64,000 nt of DNA from Mesobacillus boroniphilus JCM 21738 (GTDB lineage Bacteria; Bacillota; Bacilli; Bacillales; Cytobacillaceae): the NCBI RefSeq assembly GCF_000517385.1, contig NZ_BAUW01000011.1, positions 1-64,000 of the forward strand, given 5' to 3'. The position numbers and the translations under genes are program-made. The notes under the pieces were generated by a model. The model was not told the DNA's origin. It was given only the letters and a program-made list of their open reading frames with translations, and ran no database searches. Of the stretch, positions 39,800 to 50,333 are shown piece after piece; the stretch's first letter is position 1, and every line of letters begins with the position of its first letter.

Positions 39800-39840
39800 A
39801 GGCACCATCGTCTGCAGAACGATGGTGCCTTTGCTTTTTT
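39800..39840. terminator. Terminator between the cyclase and MFS genes
   Basis: AGGCACCATCGT (39800-39811) pairs with ACGATGGTGCCT (39819-39830), then TTTGCTTTTTT. It serves the plus-strand gene and lies at the end of the minus-strand one. Confidence 0.88.
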
Positions 39841-41065
39841 ACAGAGCTTTTTGCGCTAATTTTACTTTCTCTTGGTCAACGCTATATTTTAGAGACCACA
39901 TTAAGAACAAGCTTCCGAAAGCAATATACATGATCCCGCCGAACATCCCCACCAATCTTGGGTTGAACCATTCCAGTGCTAGTCCTGTAAAGAACATCGA
40001 GAACCCGATGAAAGTATTGGACAGCATACTCGTGATACCGAAATACATTCCGTGCCATTTTGAAGGAATAGTATCCATTGCCACCGTGTCGAGAAGTGTG
40101 TTGCCGACTCCGCTGAACACTGCGGTCATGCCAAATAGTGCAGCGGCCAGCCAAAAGGATTTTGTCTGGCTTATCTCGTCAAGAAAAATCCTTCGCCAAT
40201 AATACATATAAAAGAAAATAATAGAAATCTATTTTGGATCATCCTTGTTAATAATGGGCTGATAATCAACCCCAGGCCCAGAACGCTGTAAAAGACGCCC
40301 ACTCCCAGATCAGCTTTTTCAAACGTCTCGACGGCATACACGCTTATTAACACATTTTCAATTCCATTAATCAGCGGGATAATAAGCTCGAACATCATTA
40401 ATAACAACAGGAAAGAGGAAGCCGCAATAATGGGCAGCAGTTCAGTATACTTTTCATGATTTGGTTTAATGATCAAGTCATTTTCTTTCTTAGCCTCAAG
40501 GGAAGGCAGTGTCGATAAAATCCAGCCAGCGGCAAGGAAGGATAAAATATTTAGCAGAAATGCTGCTTTCGCTCCCAGAAAAATATGAGACAATCCCGCC
40601 GCTTAATGCTCCAATTACTAATACAAATCCAATTAATACTTGTTCCCAGCCATTTATATCTTTTAGTGATTTCGAGGAAACCATGGCAGGGATGCTTGAT
40701 TTTCTAATGGGTGAATAAATGGCTTCTCCGGAGGCCAACAGGAAGGAGGCAGCATAGACAATCCACATATCATCAGGATTATCGACCGCTAGAAAAGACA
40801 ACGCTATGACCGCTCTGGCTAAGTCGGTAACGATCATGATTTTTTTTCTTCCGTATTTTACTCCGAGGCTGCTGCTCAAAGGGCTGAAGAATAAAAATGG
40901 AATCATCCTGAGAGCCATTGTGATCCCGACAGAGAAGCCTGAACCAGTCATTTGCAGAATGAGTGCCAGCAGCGCCACCTGGCTGAACCGGTCACCAATG
41001 CCATTAATTATTCCAGCGAAGAAAAGTTTCCGGTAGGATTTCTCCAGACTAAATGTTTTAAACAT
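39839..41065 (-). CDS. MFS transporter, two frameshifts
   Basis: Major facilitator with about 12 helices over roughly 410 residues. MFS loop 2-3 is SLGVKYGRKKIMIVTDLARA, and GALSGGIV is in helix 5. The frame changes near 40590-40605 (T-rich tract, one extra or two missing) and near 40180 (GG read as G; repaired, EGFFLDEISQTKS). GGAGG before ATG 41065 fixes the start. It is of the type often annotated as a macrolide or multidrug exporter in Bacillaceae; the substrate is unknown. Confidence 0.82.
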
Positions 41066-41079
41066 AGTGTCCTCCATCA

Positions 41080-41125
41080 ATCTAATTATATATATATCTA
41101 ATTAGATTATAGTCTAATCGATTAG
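41080..41125. promoter_or_regulatory. Operator-like palindromes upstream of the MFS gene
   Basis: ATTAGA-TTATAG-TCTAAT (41101-41118) overlaps the perfect palindrome CTAATCGATTAG (41114-41125). Another TCTAATTA copy lies at 41081-41088. The repeated TCTAAT words suggest a MarR- or TetR-type operator controlling the exporter; no regulator gene adjoins. Confidence 0.5.
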
Positions 41126-41301
41126 TGAAAGGAAATGTTTCTTTTTCGCTGGCTGGGGTTGCGTCTATCATATGGTAAATTTCTTGCCTAATTTTAATGA
41201 AAAATGTATTCATAAAAAGTAAAATGCTATATAATGATTTTCGTATTTCCGAAGTTTTGATTTCAAGATGCTATTTCTTTATGATACAGGGGGAATGATG
41301 G

Positions 41302-42174
41302 ATGAAAATGAGAGTTTCCGCAGTCCAATACCAACTTCACACGATCAGGTCGTTTGAAGAGTTCGCTCAGCAATGTGAGCATTATGTTAAAACAGCACAG
41401 GAATATGGTTCTGAGTTTATATTGTTTCCTGATTTCTTCACTACTCAATTGTTATCAATCGGCAGTGAACAGGGTACAAGGCTGACCATCAATGAACTCC
41501 CTGGTTTTACTGAACAATATTTAAACCTGTTCCAGAATTTCGCTTTGGAAACAGGGATGCATATCATCGGCGGAACACATGTCATCGCTCGAGCGGGAAA
41601 GCTCTATAATGTCGCTCATATGTTTTACCCGGATGGCAGAATCGTCGAGCAAGCGAAGCTTCATATTACACCCACTGAAGTAATTGAGTGGGATATGAGT
41701 GCAGGAGAGGATTTCAGGGTATTTGATACAGTGAAAGGACGCATCGCGATACTAACCTGCTATGATATTGAGTTTCCTGAAATCGTAAGGATGGCTAAAG
41801 CAAAAGGTGCAGATGTCATTTTCGTTCCTTCCTGTACGGATGACCGCCATGGTTTCCATCGTGTTCGCTATACGAGCCATGCAAGGGCCATTGAAAACCA
41901 GGTTTACGTCGTTTTGACAGGAACAGTAGGTGCATTGCCTACAGTTGACTTTATGCACGCTAACTTTGGCCAGGCGGCAGTGATAACGCCTAATGATATC
42001 CCTTTCCCGCCAAAAGGGCTTCAGGTCGAAGGGGAACTTAATGATGATATGGTGGTTACTGCTGACCTGGATTTGGAACTATTGTACGAAGTTCGTGAGC
42101 GGGGTTCGGTCACTACATGGCGTGACCGCCGCACAGATCTCTATCCAGACTGGGAACAAGCAGAAAAAATCTAG
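41302..42174 (+). CDS. Nitrilase-superfamily carbon-nitrogen hydrolase
   Basis: 290 residues. The catalytic Lys is in AKLHITPTE and the Cys in ILTCYDIEFPE. The catalytic Glu position, normally in an FPE motif, is Asp here (FILFPDFFTTQ). The sequence resembles the hydrolase half of B. subtilis YhcX, in which it is fused to a GNAT domain; here a GNAT gene follows 20 bases later as a separate gene. Amide or nitrile substrate unknown. ATG 41302 with GGGGGA upstream. Intact. Confidence 0.85.
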   Translation: MKMRVSAVQYQLHTIRSFEEFAQQCEHYVKTAQEYGSEFILFPDFFTTQLLSIGSEQGTRLTINELPGFTEQYLNLFQNFALETGMHIIGGTHVIARAGKLYNVAHMFYPDGRIVEQAKLHITPTEVIEWDMSAGEDFRVFDTVKGRIAILTCYDIEFPEIVRMAKAKGADVIFVPSCTDDRHGFHRVRYTSHARAIENQVYVVLTGTVGALPTVDFMHANFGQAAVITPNDIPFPPKGLQVEGELNDDMVVTADLDLELLYEVRERGSVTTWRDRRTDLYPDWEQAEKI

Positions 42175-42194
42175 AACGATAAGGAGCATTCTTC

Positions 42195-42866
42195 ATGGAA
42201 TATATCCGCGTGAACAGTATTGATGATCCACTTTTTGCAAAGCTCCATAATTTAATGAAGGAAGTTTTTCCTCCGGAGGAAGTATTGGAGTTTGATTTAT
42301 GGAAAGTACCACTCGAAGATCCGAGCATCAGGGTTTTTGTTGCTGTACATGAGAATGAAGTGGCCGGAGTAACCGAATACCGCTATTATCCTGACTGGAA
42401 TATTGCGATGACTGATTTTACCATTGTTGGTAGACCTGGATTAAGTCTTGGGAGATTCCTTGCATTTAAAAGAATGGAAGACCTACAGAAACTTGCTGGT
42501 GAACAAGGGGTAGAATTGTTTGGAATGTTCGCAGAAATTTATGATCCGTACCGGAAGACAGATCATGATTTTGGCGGTGTAAAAACGATGGACCCGTTTG
42601 TAAGGCGCGAAGTATTATCTCACCTTGGGTATAAACGTCTGGATTTGAAATACGTCCATCCATCATGGGAAAATGACGGAGTAGCAGTAGAGGGACTTGA
42701 TTTATGCTTCATGCCAGCAGATGAGCATACTCATGAACTACCAGCAGCGTTAATTACAGAGTTCCTTACCACGTATTATTCCGTTCTCGAAAAGAAGCCA
42801 GAGGAGTGGAATAAGATGGTGAATCAGCTGAATAATAAAAAAAACGTGGCATTGTTGCCATTATAA
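42195..42866 (+). CDS. GNAT-like acetyltransferase
   Basis: 223 residues with a GNAT-like outline: FPPEEVLEFDLWKVPL, a VFVAVHENEVAGVTEYRYY beta pair, then GLSLGRFLAFKRMEDLQKLA in place of the acetyl-CoA loop. The typical Q/RxxGxG/A loop is not clear (RPGLSLGRF), so activity is uncertain. AAGGAG is eight bases before the ATG. It is co-transcribed with the carbon-nitrogen hydrolase. Intact. Confidence 0.65.
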   Translation: MEYIRVNSIDDPLFAKLHNLMKEVFPPEEVLEFDLWKVPLEDPSIRVFVAVHENEVAGVTEYRYYPDWNIAMTDFTIVGRPGLSLGRFLAFKRMEDLQKLAGEQGVELFGMFAEIYDPYRKTDHDFGGVKTMDPFVRREVLSHLGYKRLDLKYVHPSWENDGVAVEGLDLCFMPADEHTHELPAALITEFLTTYYSVLEKKPEEWNKMVNQLNNKKNVALLPL

Positions 42867-42873
42867 AGTGCAG

Positions 42874-42905
42874 ACCAGCAGTGATCCTTTACTGCTGGTT
42901 TTTTC
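42874..42905 (+). terminator. Terminator after the GNAT gene
   Basis: ACCAGCAGT (42874-42882) pairs with ACTGCTGGT (42891-42899), then TTTTTC. Confidence 0.88.
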
Positions 42906-43012
42906 TTTCGCAAAATCATTTGCAATTTTTAAAAATAGGTCACAAGATTTGTTTCCGCCGATAAGATTTTCTATAATTAACCCTTGACTACATAATTGGA
43001 AGGAGCCATCAT

Positions 43013-43729
43013 ATGGAATCTTTAAAAGGGAAAACAGCGCTAATCACGGGTGCTGGCAGAGGTATCGGCCGGGCAGCTGCTATAGCTTTGGCGAAAGAAG
43101 GCGTAAATATTGGCATGATTGGGCTGACACTTGCCAATCTGGAGAAGGTTACAAGTGAACTTGAGGAGTATGGGGTGAATGTTTCAGGAGCTGTCGCTGA
43201 TGTATCTGACATTGAATCTGTACAGCACGCTGTTGAGCATGTAACAGAAGAAATCGGCCCTATAGATATACTGATTAATAATGCAGGAATCGCAAAATTC
43301 GGCGGCTTTCTCGAACTGGAGCCGCAGGAGTGGGAAAAAATCATCCAGGTTAATTTGATGGGCACATATAATGTGACTCGTGCGGTCCTGCCAGGGATGA
43401 TTGAACGGAAGACAGGTGACATAATTAATGTTGCGTCAACTGCAGGGCAAAAGGGAGCGCCGGTAACAAGCGCATACAGCGCATCAAAATTCGGAGTGCT
43501 TGGGTTGACAGAATCATTAATGCTTGAAGTCCGAAAGCATAACATCCGTGTCAGTGCGCTTACACCAAGCACTGTAGCTACTGATCTGGCCATTGAGTCA
43601 AACTTAACAGATGGCAATCCGGAAAAAGTCATGCAGCCAGAAGATTTGGCTGAGTTAATGGTAGCTCAGTTAAAATTGAACCGCCGCGTTTTCATCAAGA
43701 CAGCTGGAATGTGGTCAACAAATCCATAA
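43013..43729 (+). CDS. yoxD: SDR oxidoreductase YoxD (FabG-like)
   Basis: 238 residues, the same length as B. subtilis YoxD and with its closing [11 protein letters not shown]-type end. TGAGRGIGR nucleotide loop, NNAG motif, catalytic Ser in NVASTAG, Tyr-Ser-Ala-Ser-Lys. Related to 3-oxoacyl-ACP reductase, but the natural substrate is not established. AAGGAG precedes the ATG. A 207-codon antisense frame across it is a shadow. Intact. Confidence 0.88.
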   Translation: MESLKGKTALITGAGRGIGRAAAIALAKEGVNIGMIGLTLANLEKVTSELEEYGVNVSGAVADVSDIESVQHAVEHVTEEIGPIDILINNAGIAKFGGFLELEPQEWEKIIQVNLMGTYNVTRAVLPGMIERKTGDIINVASTAGQKGAPVTSAYSASKFGVLGLTESLMLEVRKHNIRVSALTPSTVATDLAIESNLTDGNPEKVMQPEDLAELMVAQLKLNRRVFIKTAGMWSTNP

Positions 43730-43735
43730 TCATTC

Positions 43736-43774
43736 AGAGGGTAGAACCAACTAAGGTTTTATCCTCTTTTTTTT
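43736..43774 (+). terminator. Terminator after yoxD
   Basis: AGAGGGTAGAACC (43736-43748) pairs with GGTTTTATCCTCT (43755-43767) with two G-T pairs, then T8. Confidence 0.8.
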
Positions 43775-43953
43775 ATAAAACTAAACAAAAACTGAAGTGT
43801 CTTCCTGACAAAGACACTCACAATCAGTGATAGTACCTGGTACTAATTAGTTGGAAGAATACCGCTAAAATATGCTGTTCCAGCCACCGGAACGGCTATT
43901 ATTATATTAAAAAACGACACTACTATTTTAGTATAACTTCAGAAAAACAATAA

Positions 43954-43973
43954 AAAACGGCCTAAGCCGTTTT
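43954..43973 (-). terminator. Terminator of the small membrane-protein gene
   Basis: AAAACGGC (43954-43961), CTAA loop, GCCGTTTT (43966-43973). It overlaps the stop codon of the minus-strand gene. Confidence 0.75.
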
Positions 43974-44329
43974 AAAAAGCATATTGGAATATCCCATAAT
44001 AAAGGGGCAGTACAAATATCAATCCACTCAGTTTAGCTGCAAGCGGCATCGGTTCTTCCTCTTCTTCGAGGCCAAAGTCCCCAGCAAAACGTTCTGTGAA
44101 GAATATGGTGAAAATCACATCCCAAAGGAGGCCGAAAACGAAGACAATTTTCCATACTAGAGGAGTAAGCATTTCTGTTTCTGTCACATATCCAAATAAA
44201 CCAAGCCAAGTGATGATTGAAAAGACAAAATCCAGCCTGGTGACATTGTTTTTATATTTCCCTTTAATCAAAAACCAAATTGCCGTCGTCCCCATAAACC
44301 CTAAATACATTAACCAAAAAATCAGTCAT
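43972..44329 (-). CDS. Hypothetical four-helix membrane protein
   Basis: About 118 residues with hydrophobic helices (FMGTTAIWFLI, FVFSIITWLGLFGYV, IVFVFGLLWDVIFTIFF, LSGLIFVLPLYYGIF) and an acidic loop of five Glu. The uninterrupted frame begins at 44310 (MYLGFMG). A better start is ATG 44329 behind GAGGT, which joins the frame if the T run at 44313-44319 carries one extra base (reading MTDFWLMYLGF). Family not recognised. Confidence 0.65.
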
Positions 44330-44604
44330 TTTCTTACCTCGTAATCATTTAATTATTTTTTACCAGAGAGGCTTACGCGTCTTGATTCTAAACCAACAAA
44401 AAATGGAAAAGAGACTTATTGTCCAAGACAAACAACCTTTAAACACACTTATCCTATTATAATGGTGCATGCGTAATGTTGGAATAGAAAATTGTCGAAA
44501 AATCACTTTTGGTTTTTTGAAAATGAATGTTGAATTATTTTTTAAAAGGTGTAAAATTACACTAAACGATTCAAAGTGGATTAAAGAGGAATTGAGGGAT
44601 ATAA

Positions 44605-47600
44605 ATGGAAAATGCTCCTAAAGAGGAAAGGCGCAGGATTTTTCGTAATGAGCTCTATAACTTAAAAGAATTAGGTTATGTTTCACCAGAGGATTACAAA
44701 AGTGTATCAGAAGCCCATAATGAATATTTCCTTGATTTGCTGGCAGAGGATCAGCAGGAGAAAGAGGTGGCAATTAGGAACAAGGAGAATACTCCTGTAG
44801 CATTTGAACTTGAGAGCAAAAAAGTTCAGCCATCAGTCAACATTGCGGCTAAGGAGAATCAAATACAACAGCCTAAAACACACCCAGCAAAAGTCAAACC
44901 AAGGAAATCAGCAGAAGAGATTCGAGAACGGAATATCTCCTGGTCTTTGAATATTGGGGTGATTATGCTATTGATTGGCGGTTTGTTCGTAGCAACCAGC
45001 AACTGGGAAAGTATGACACCGTGGATGAAGGCTGGGTCAATCGCGCTTGTTTCCGCTTTGTTTTACGGAATCGCCTATATTAGCTACAAAATCATAAAAA
45101 TCGATAAGACAGCCTTTGCGTTTGTCGTTCTTGGCAGCCTTTTCCTGCCCATCTTCACCTTATCACTAGGCTGGTTTGAATTGCTGGGCCCATACTTATC
45201 GTTCTATGGTGAAGGCCGATTTATCCTAGGGACCATTACCAGCTGTGTTTTGATCCCGATTTATGCGCTTCTGGCCAAAAGGCTATCTTCCAGGTTATTT
45301 GTGTGGTTTACCTTCATTACGACATCCATTGCAGCAGCATACCTGTTGAGCGCGATTGGAATGCAAACAGACGGATTTTACCTTGGGTTAATTATCTTCA
45401 ATACATTGCTGATTGCAGCATACCACCAGCTTAAAAAGAGAGCTCAGCTGCCGTTATTCACAAAGGAACTCGCGCTTTATTCACAGGCAAACTTAGTCCT
45501 GTCTACCTTATTAATGCTTTTCTTTTATGAAACTCATGTTTTCAATGGCTTCAATTTGATTTTGACAGCTATTGTCTATCTTTCGATGATTTTCATTAAT
45601 GGCCATAAAGAGTATCATTTTGTCTTCAGTGCCATGTTCATTTATGGTGCATATCAAATTCTTGAAAATTGGCGATACACAGAGGCAAGCGTAATTGGTT
45701 ATGCCCTTCTTGGTTTCGTGTTTCTGTTTGTTCCAAAGTTCATTGATGATAAATACGCCTTGAAAAGAGTTTTTCAAATTACTAGCGGGGTTGTATCAGG
45801 TCTTGCTTTTTTATTCATCACAGCTGAGGGGATTATGATTCATACAGAAAATCCTTCTTTTATTCTTATGACAGCATACCTGATCATTTCAGCTAACTTC
45901 ATTTACCTTGCAAACGCCACTGAAAATGTCATTTTTAAATATTTAAGCCCGGTTTTTCTTGCAGTAGCTATGTTTGAGGCCGTCTTGCAGATTGGGAAAT
46001 GGATCGAGTTCGAAAATCTTGTTTTGCCATTTTTTTGATTGGTTTCATTCTCTTTATTCTTGCAGGCTGGCTGATCAAGATAAATTATCTTCAAGCCATT
46101 AAGACCAGCTCGCGGGATGTCGGAATGGTGATCATGCTTTTCGTAATTCTTGTTACTTTTTCCGTGTTCGATTGGTGGGAGCTGGCACTGATGTTCTCCC
46201 TGACCAGCTATGCTTTCTATGTCATGATGAAAATTGAAAGCAGGCCGATATTGCCATTGATTGCTCAATGGGCCGCACCCATCTCACTCGGTTTATCTGC
46301 TGCTGCAATCGGGGAAGAAATACGGTTACAGTCCAGCTTGTATAGAGATCTTATTGGAATGCCCGGAAATTTCGCGTTTGCGGGAGTCCTTTTATTGGGT
46401 GCAAGTTTTGTTCTTGGCAAAACTAAGGAAGTCAACTCGTCTCAAAATGCATTTTTCAGTTCGCATGGTTTCTATGCAGCAAGCCTGTTTTACACATTCA
46501 CGTCTCCGATAACGAATTTATATGGAGAATCAATCATTTGGTTTGGCGGAATCTTGATGTCTCTATTGCTTTATAGAGTGACAAAAGAGTCAATGGTCGC
46601 ATTTTTATCCGGTGCAGTCAGCCTTGTCTGGTACTTGATATCAATAGATTCAATTAATGAAGAGTTATTTGATTTTAGTGCAACGATAGAGTCTCTGCTC
46701 ATTCCTGGAGGCGGATGGTTATTGCTGGGGACAGCCGCTTTACTTTTTCAAAAGCAGAGAGGGCTCGCAGTCGCTTATTCATGGATAGCTCATGTCTACC
46801 TCGCTCCGGTAATGGCCATTGAATTAATCCTTTATGGCGAGGAGGCGATTTTAAGCTATGTGATTGCGACTGGTGTCTATGCTGCGAGTATTTTCTTTGT
46901 AAAAAAGGAATGGAAAGTGAAATCGCTATTATACGCTGCATTCACAATGTTATTCTTAGCGATCAAGACAGGTATCAGTTATTTTACCGAAACAGATTCT
47001 GGCCACTATGCCTTCCTGATGACAAGTATATTGTTGATTGTATTCTGGATATTGTCATCCACAAATTACAAACAAAGAACTTTATATTACCTTATACCTA
47101 TTTCGCTGTTAGGGGTAGCAAGCTTCCTGGCAGCATATCCATACAGCTGGCTTCTGTTCGGGATAACAATTGGTTATGCAGCAGCGATATTGGTTTTGCT
47201 CCATAGAGTGAAATGGGATCTGGTTGCAATAATCCCTTTATTGATGATCTTTTACGGTACCATCCAAATCATGTTCCTGGCACAGCTCCATATGTATTGG
47301 GATATGGCTATTCTTTCAGGATCTGGAATTTTGCTTATTTTTTCAGGGAGAAGGATTTATACGGATCTCTGGGAAAAAGGAGGAGGTTTTGGACTGCAAA
47401 GCCTGGATGCTTATTCATTAGTTGGAATCTTGTTCATTGTTTCCGTGGCACTAATGGATGGTGAAACCTTCTGGGCTCTCATCGTGCATGGACTCCTTAT
47501 ATCTGCAGGGTTATGGCTGCAGAGGAACAGGGTTCATGGTAGAGGAGTAAGTGTCATTCTCTTTATCGCAGGTGCGTACCTGCTGGTTCCTTATTATGCA

Positions 47601-48089
47601 GCCGTAGAGCAGCTTACAATCCCTGCCTTATTGGAAAGGGAAGTATACGTACTTCCGTTCGTGGCTCTTGCGATTTTTATCCGGTTTATTTTCAAAGAGA
47701 GAAGCAATCAAATCACCAGTTATATCCAATGGGCAGTATTGATTATGGTCTCGCTTTTGCTCATTCAAGATGGACTGGAAAGCAATACGGTTTATGATGC
47801 CTTGATTCTTGGCTCGCTGTCGCTTATTTCAATGCTGGCCGGTATGTGGCTGAGAGTAAAAGCTTATTTCTTTGTAGGGACGGGAGTTTTACTTCTTAAT
47901 GTGCTCCTGCAGACCCGTCCATTCTGGGGAAATCTCCCTTGGTGGGGCTACCTCTTGATTGCCGGTTCAATCCTGATCAGTGTTGCCAGCTTCAATGAGT
48001 GGAATAAACAAAAAGGAACTAGAGGGGAGAAAACTCTTCTTGCAAAGTTAAAAGAGAGCTTACTCATGAAAATGAAAAATTGGAATTAA
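44605..48089 (+). CDS. Giant DUF2157-like multi-pass membrane protein, one frameshift
   Basis: About 1161 residues after repair. A cytoplasmic N-terminal region of about 110 residues (charged, with a YVSPEDYKSVSEAHNEY helix pair) is followed by some 30 hydrophobic segments with no soluble domain. The opening membrane part (NIGVIMLLIGGLFVATSNW, then MTPWMKAGSIALVSALFY) is typical of DUF2157. The T run at 46030-46036 is one base short; repaired, it reads LPFFLIGFILFILAGW. Function unknown. A terminator follows directly. Confidence 0.78.
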
Positions 48090-48092
48090 TAG

Positions 48093-48135
48093 AAGCTGGC
48101 AAAGGGAAGATTATTATCCTTTGCCAGCTTTGTTT
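48093..48135 (+). terminator. Terminator after the DUF2157-like gene
   Basis: Perfect 13-bp stem, AAGCTGGCAAAGG (48093-48105) with CCTTTGCCAGCTT (48118-48130), then TGTTTT. Confidence 0.9.
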
Positions 48136-48231
48136 TATGTGAAAGTTAGGATGCAAAAAAGTGCATTTCTGGATGATTTCTGTTACCATTCATAAAAATG
48201 AGGGTATCTCATCAGCTAAGGAGGTTATGAA

Positions 48232-48780
48232 ATGAGGGATGTAACTCTTTTGGACATATTTGAACACCATATCGCCCAGAAGTACTTAAAGCGATCGGGT
48301 ATGGCCCATGCCATTGCTGTTGCTTACCATGCATTCCATCTTGCCAGGAAGCACAATGTAGACGTTGACATTGCAGCGAAAGCCGGATTCCTGCATGATA
48401 TCGGCCATTTTACCTGGTATAGGAACGGCCAATGGGACTACGAGCTTTACCGGAAAAATGATATCCACCCAATTAAGGGAGCGGAAAGAGCGCATAAACT
48501 CTTGATCCGATTGGGTGAGAACCCCGTGCAGGCGAAAGCCACTTCACTTGCAATCCTTTTCCATACAGACTCCTTTTTGCCTTCAAACGATATTGTCCGT
48601 ACTCCGCTACAGCAGGTAGTGAAATGGGCAGATGAAAAAGACGAAGAAGAAGGCGGGAACCACCATTACCGGAAAATAGAATATGAGCGTGCAAAGCAAA
48701 GCATAATCAGGCTCGATAAAATGATTGATGAAGTGCTTATAAATGATGAGGGCAGCGGAGGAACACAATTGCCATCTTAA
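48232..48780 (+). CDS. HD-domain phosphohydrolase
   Basis: 182 residues. The HD motif pattern is visible: H in GMAHAIAVAYHAFHLA, then AGFLHDIGHF (His-Asp) and a later FHTDS and WADEKDE. Metal-dependent phosphohydrolase by family; the substrate, nucleotide or otherwise, is unknown. AAGGAGG lies before the ATG. Intact. Confidence 0.8.
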   Translation: MRDVTLLDIFEHHIAQKYLKRSGMAHAIAVAYHAFHLARKHNVDVDIAAKAGFLHDIGHFTWYRNGQWDYELYRKNDIHPIKGAERAHKLLIRLGENPVQAKATSLAILFHTDSFLPSNDIVRTPLQQVVKWADEKDEEEGGNHHYRKIEYERAKQSIIRLDKMIDEVLINDEGSGGTQLPS

Positions 48781-48787
48781 ATGCAAC

Positions 48788-48815
48788 AAGGGCATCGGGT
48801 CTTCCCGTTGCCCTT
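48788..48815. terminator. Bidirectional terminator
   Basis: AAGGGCATCGGG (48788-48799) pairs with CCCGTTGCCCTT (48804-48815) with one mismatch, between convergent genes. Confidence 0.7.
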
Positions 48816-48841
48816 ATTCAATCTCCGGAGCTGGCTGGATC

Positions 48842-49345
48842 TTAACGATTTTCAGGAAAAATTCTTTCTATAGTAGCATTAAAATCTTCAGTAAGCCCTA
48901 CGATCGGTCTCCTGGTCTGAAGCTGCTCCTTATAGTCTGTCATACTGACAACAAAGTCCGCGTTGGATGATACATAAACATCATCAATTGAATCATCGTT
49001 GATTTTAACCTGTTGAGATATTTTATTCTCTAAATCACCCGGAATGCCCTTTGTATCACCGTTTTCGAGAACTACGGCCACATAAGCTCTTTGCTGCACG
49101 GTGATGATGGTAGCGCTTTGAACTTCATTAAGCATTTCTACTTGTTCCTCCGCGTCTTCATCCACATGCATCCTATATGTTTGATTATATGAATTGGAAG
49201 TGTATTCGTCGTTGATATTCTGAATTTGTGCACCATCATTATTTATCTGATAAGTTTCTGCTCCCTCATCCGTATATGTATTGCAGCCAGTGAACAAAAG
49301 GACGGTCATAATCAGAATAAACGCCTGTACGCTAATTCGTTTCAT
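48842..49345 (-). CDS. YhcN/YlaJ-family sporulation lipoprotein
   Basis: 167 residues. Lipoprotein signal with LLFTGC (Cys at about residue 21). The mature part has the YhcN/YlaJ pattern: AEEQVEMLNEVQSATIITV, then RAYVAVVLENG and ISQQVKINDDSIDDVYVSSNADFV. Members are found in the spore inner membrane or expressed in the forespore. AGGAGG is eight bases before ATG 49345; the TTG six bases earlier is too close. Intact. Confidence 0.82.
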   Translation of the reverse strand: MKRISVQAFILIMTVLLFTGCNTYTDEGAETYQINNDGAQIQNINDEYTSNSYNQTYRMHVDEDAEEQVEMLNEVQSATIITVQQRAYVAVVLENGDTKGIPGDLENKISQQVKINDDSIDDVYVSSNADFVVSMTDYKEQLQTRRPIVGLTEDFNATIERIFPENR

Positions 49346-49562
49346 TGGCAAATCCTCCTAATTTTAAAATCGCAAATAGAATGTCCAAATCATCGGAGTT
49401 TTATTCTAAATGTCTCCCAACTTATCAAAAGTTAGAAAAGATAATTTTTTGATTGGTCATTGGGTACTGGAAAATAAGGCGTTGTGGATATTTGAAAAGA
49501 TGGAGGAATTTTATGAAAGCGCCGCCATAAGATTAATAGATAAAAAGTTTAGGAGGTTTTTA

Positions 49563-50290
49563 ATGAACAAGATCAGGGGTTTGATGAGTATCGCTATAAC
49601 AATTGTCTTTTTTCTTTCCGTCTTTTCACCAGCCGAAGCGGCTAGAAAAGTGCCTGTAGCTTCTGAGAAGGATCCAGTCGTTTTTGTACACGGTTTTACA
49701 GGTTCGTCTTCCAGCTTTGATAATATGAAACAATGGCTTGTTAGCAGGGATGGCCGTCCAACTACCTGTTTGCTATCCAATATTCAAATACTACAGGAAG
49801 CAGTGCAGACAATGCATATGAACTGCAATCATTCGTGAAAAACGTCCTGCGCCAGACGAAAGCGTCAAAAGTAGATATAGTCGCACATAGTATGGGTGGG
49901 CTGAGTACTCGATACTATGTAAAATACCTGGACGGTGCCCAAAAAGTAGATGATGTAGTCACATTAGGTTCCCCTCATCACGGAACGAACTCTTCATACT
50001 TTGGATTGTGGACAGAAGGAGCTAGAGAAATGGTTCCCGGAAGTGCATTCCTGAACGACTTAAACAGTGTTGACGAAACACCAAATGGCAGTGACCCTTC
50101 AGCGGCCATCCTATACACGTCAATATACAGCAGTGCGGATACAGTCATAAATCCCTATACGAGTTCAATTATTAATGGAGCAGAGAATATTGAAATTAGT
50201 GATGTGAGCCATAGCGGTCTGTTGACAGATTCAATAGTCAGACCTTTGATTAAAACCGGGTTGGAGGATGGAGGGCGAAATACAAATTAG
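49563..50290 (+). CDS. Secreted lipase (LipA-like alpha/beta hydrolase), one frameshift
   Basis: About 242 residues. Signal peptide ends near SPAEA. Oxyanion region FVHGFTGSS, nucleophile elbow AHSMGG (Ala instead of the first Gly, as in Bacillus lipases), His in [10 protein letters not shown]. One base is missing near 49744 (AGCCAGG read as AGCAGG); repaired, it reads [24 protein letters not shown] precedes ATG 49563. An extracellular esterase or lipase. Confidence 0.85.
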
Positions 50291-50294
50291 ATAT

Positions 50295-50326
50295 ACAAAA
50301 GGCCAGCTGCGAAGCTGGCCTTTTGT
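50295..50326. terminator. Bidirectional terminator
   Basis: Perfect 14-bp stem, ACAAAAGGCCAGCT (50295-50308) with AGCTGGCCTTTTGT (50313-50326), between the lipase and the convergent permease. Confidence 0.9.
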
Positions 50327-50333
50327 AATTTGA

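Noticed and set aside
43009-43632. 207-codon minus-strand frame opposite yoxD
   Set aside because: Ser/Pro/Thr-rich antisense shadow of a clear SDR gene, with no ribosome site.
49410-49562. N-terminal extension of the lipase frame
   Set aside because: No ribosome site upstream; AGGAGG and a signal peptide begin at 49563.
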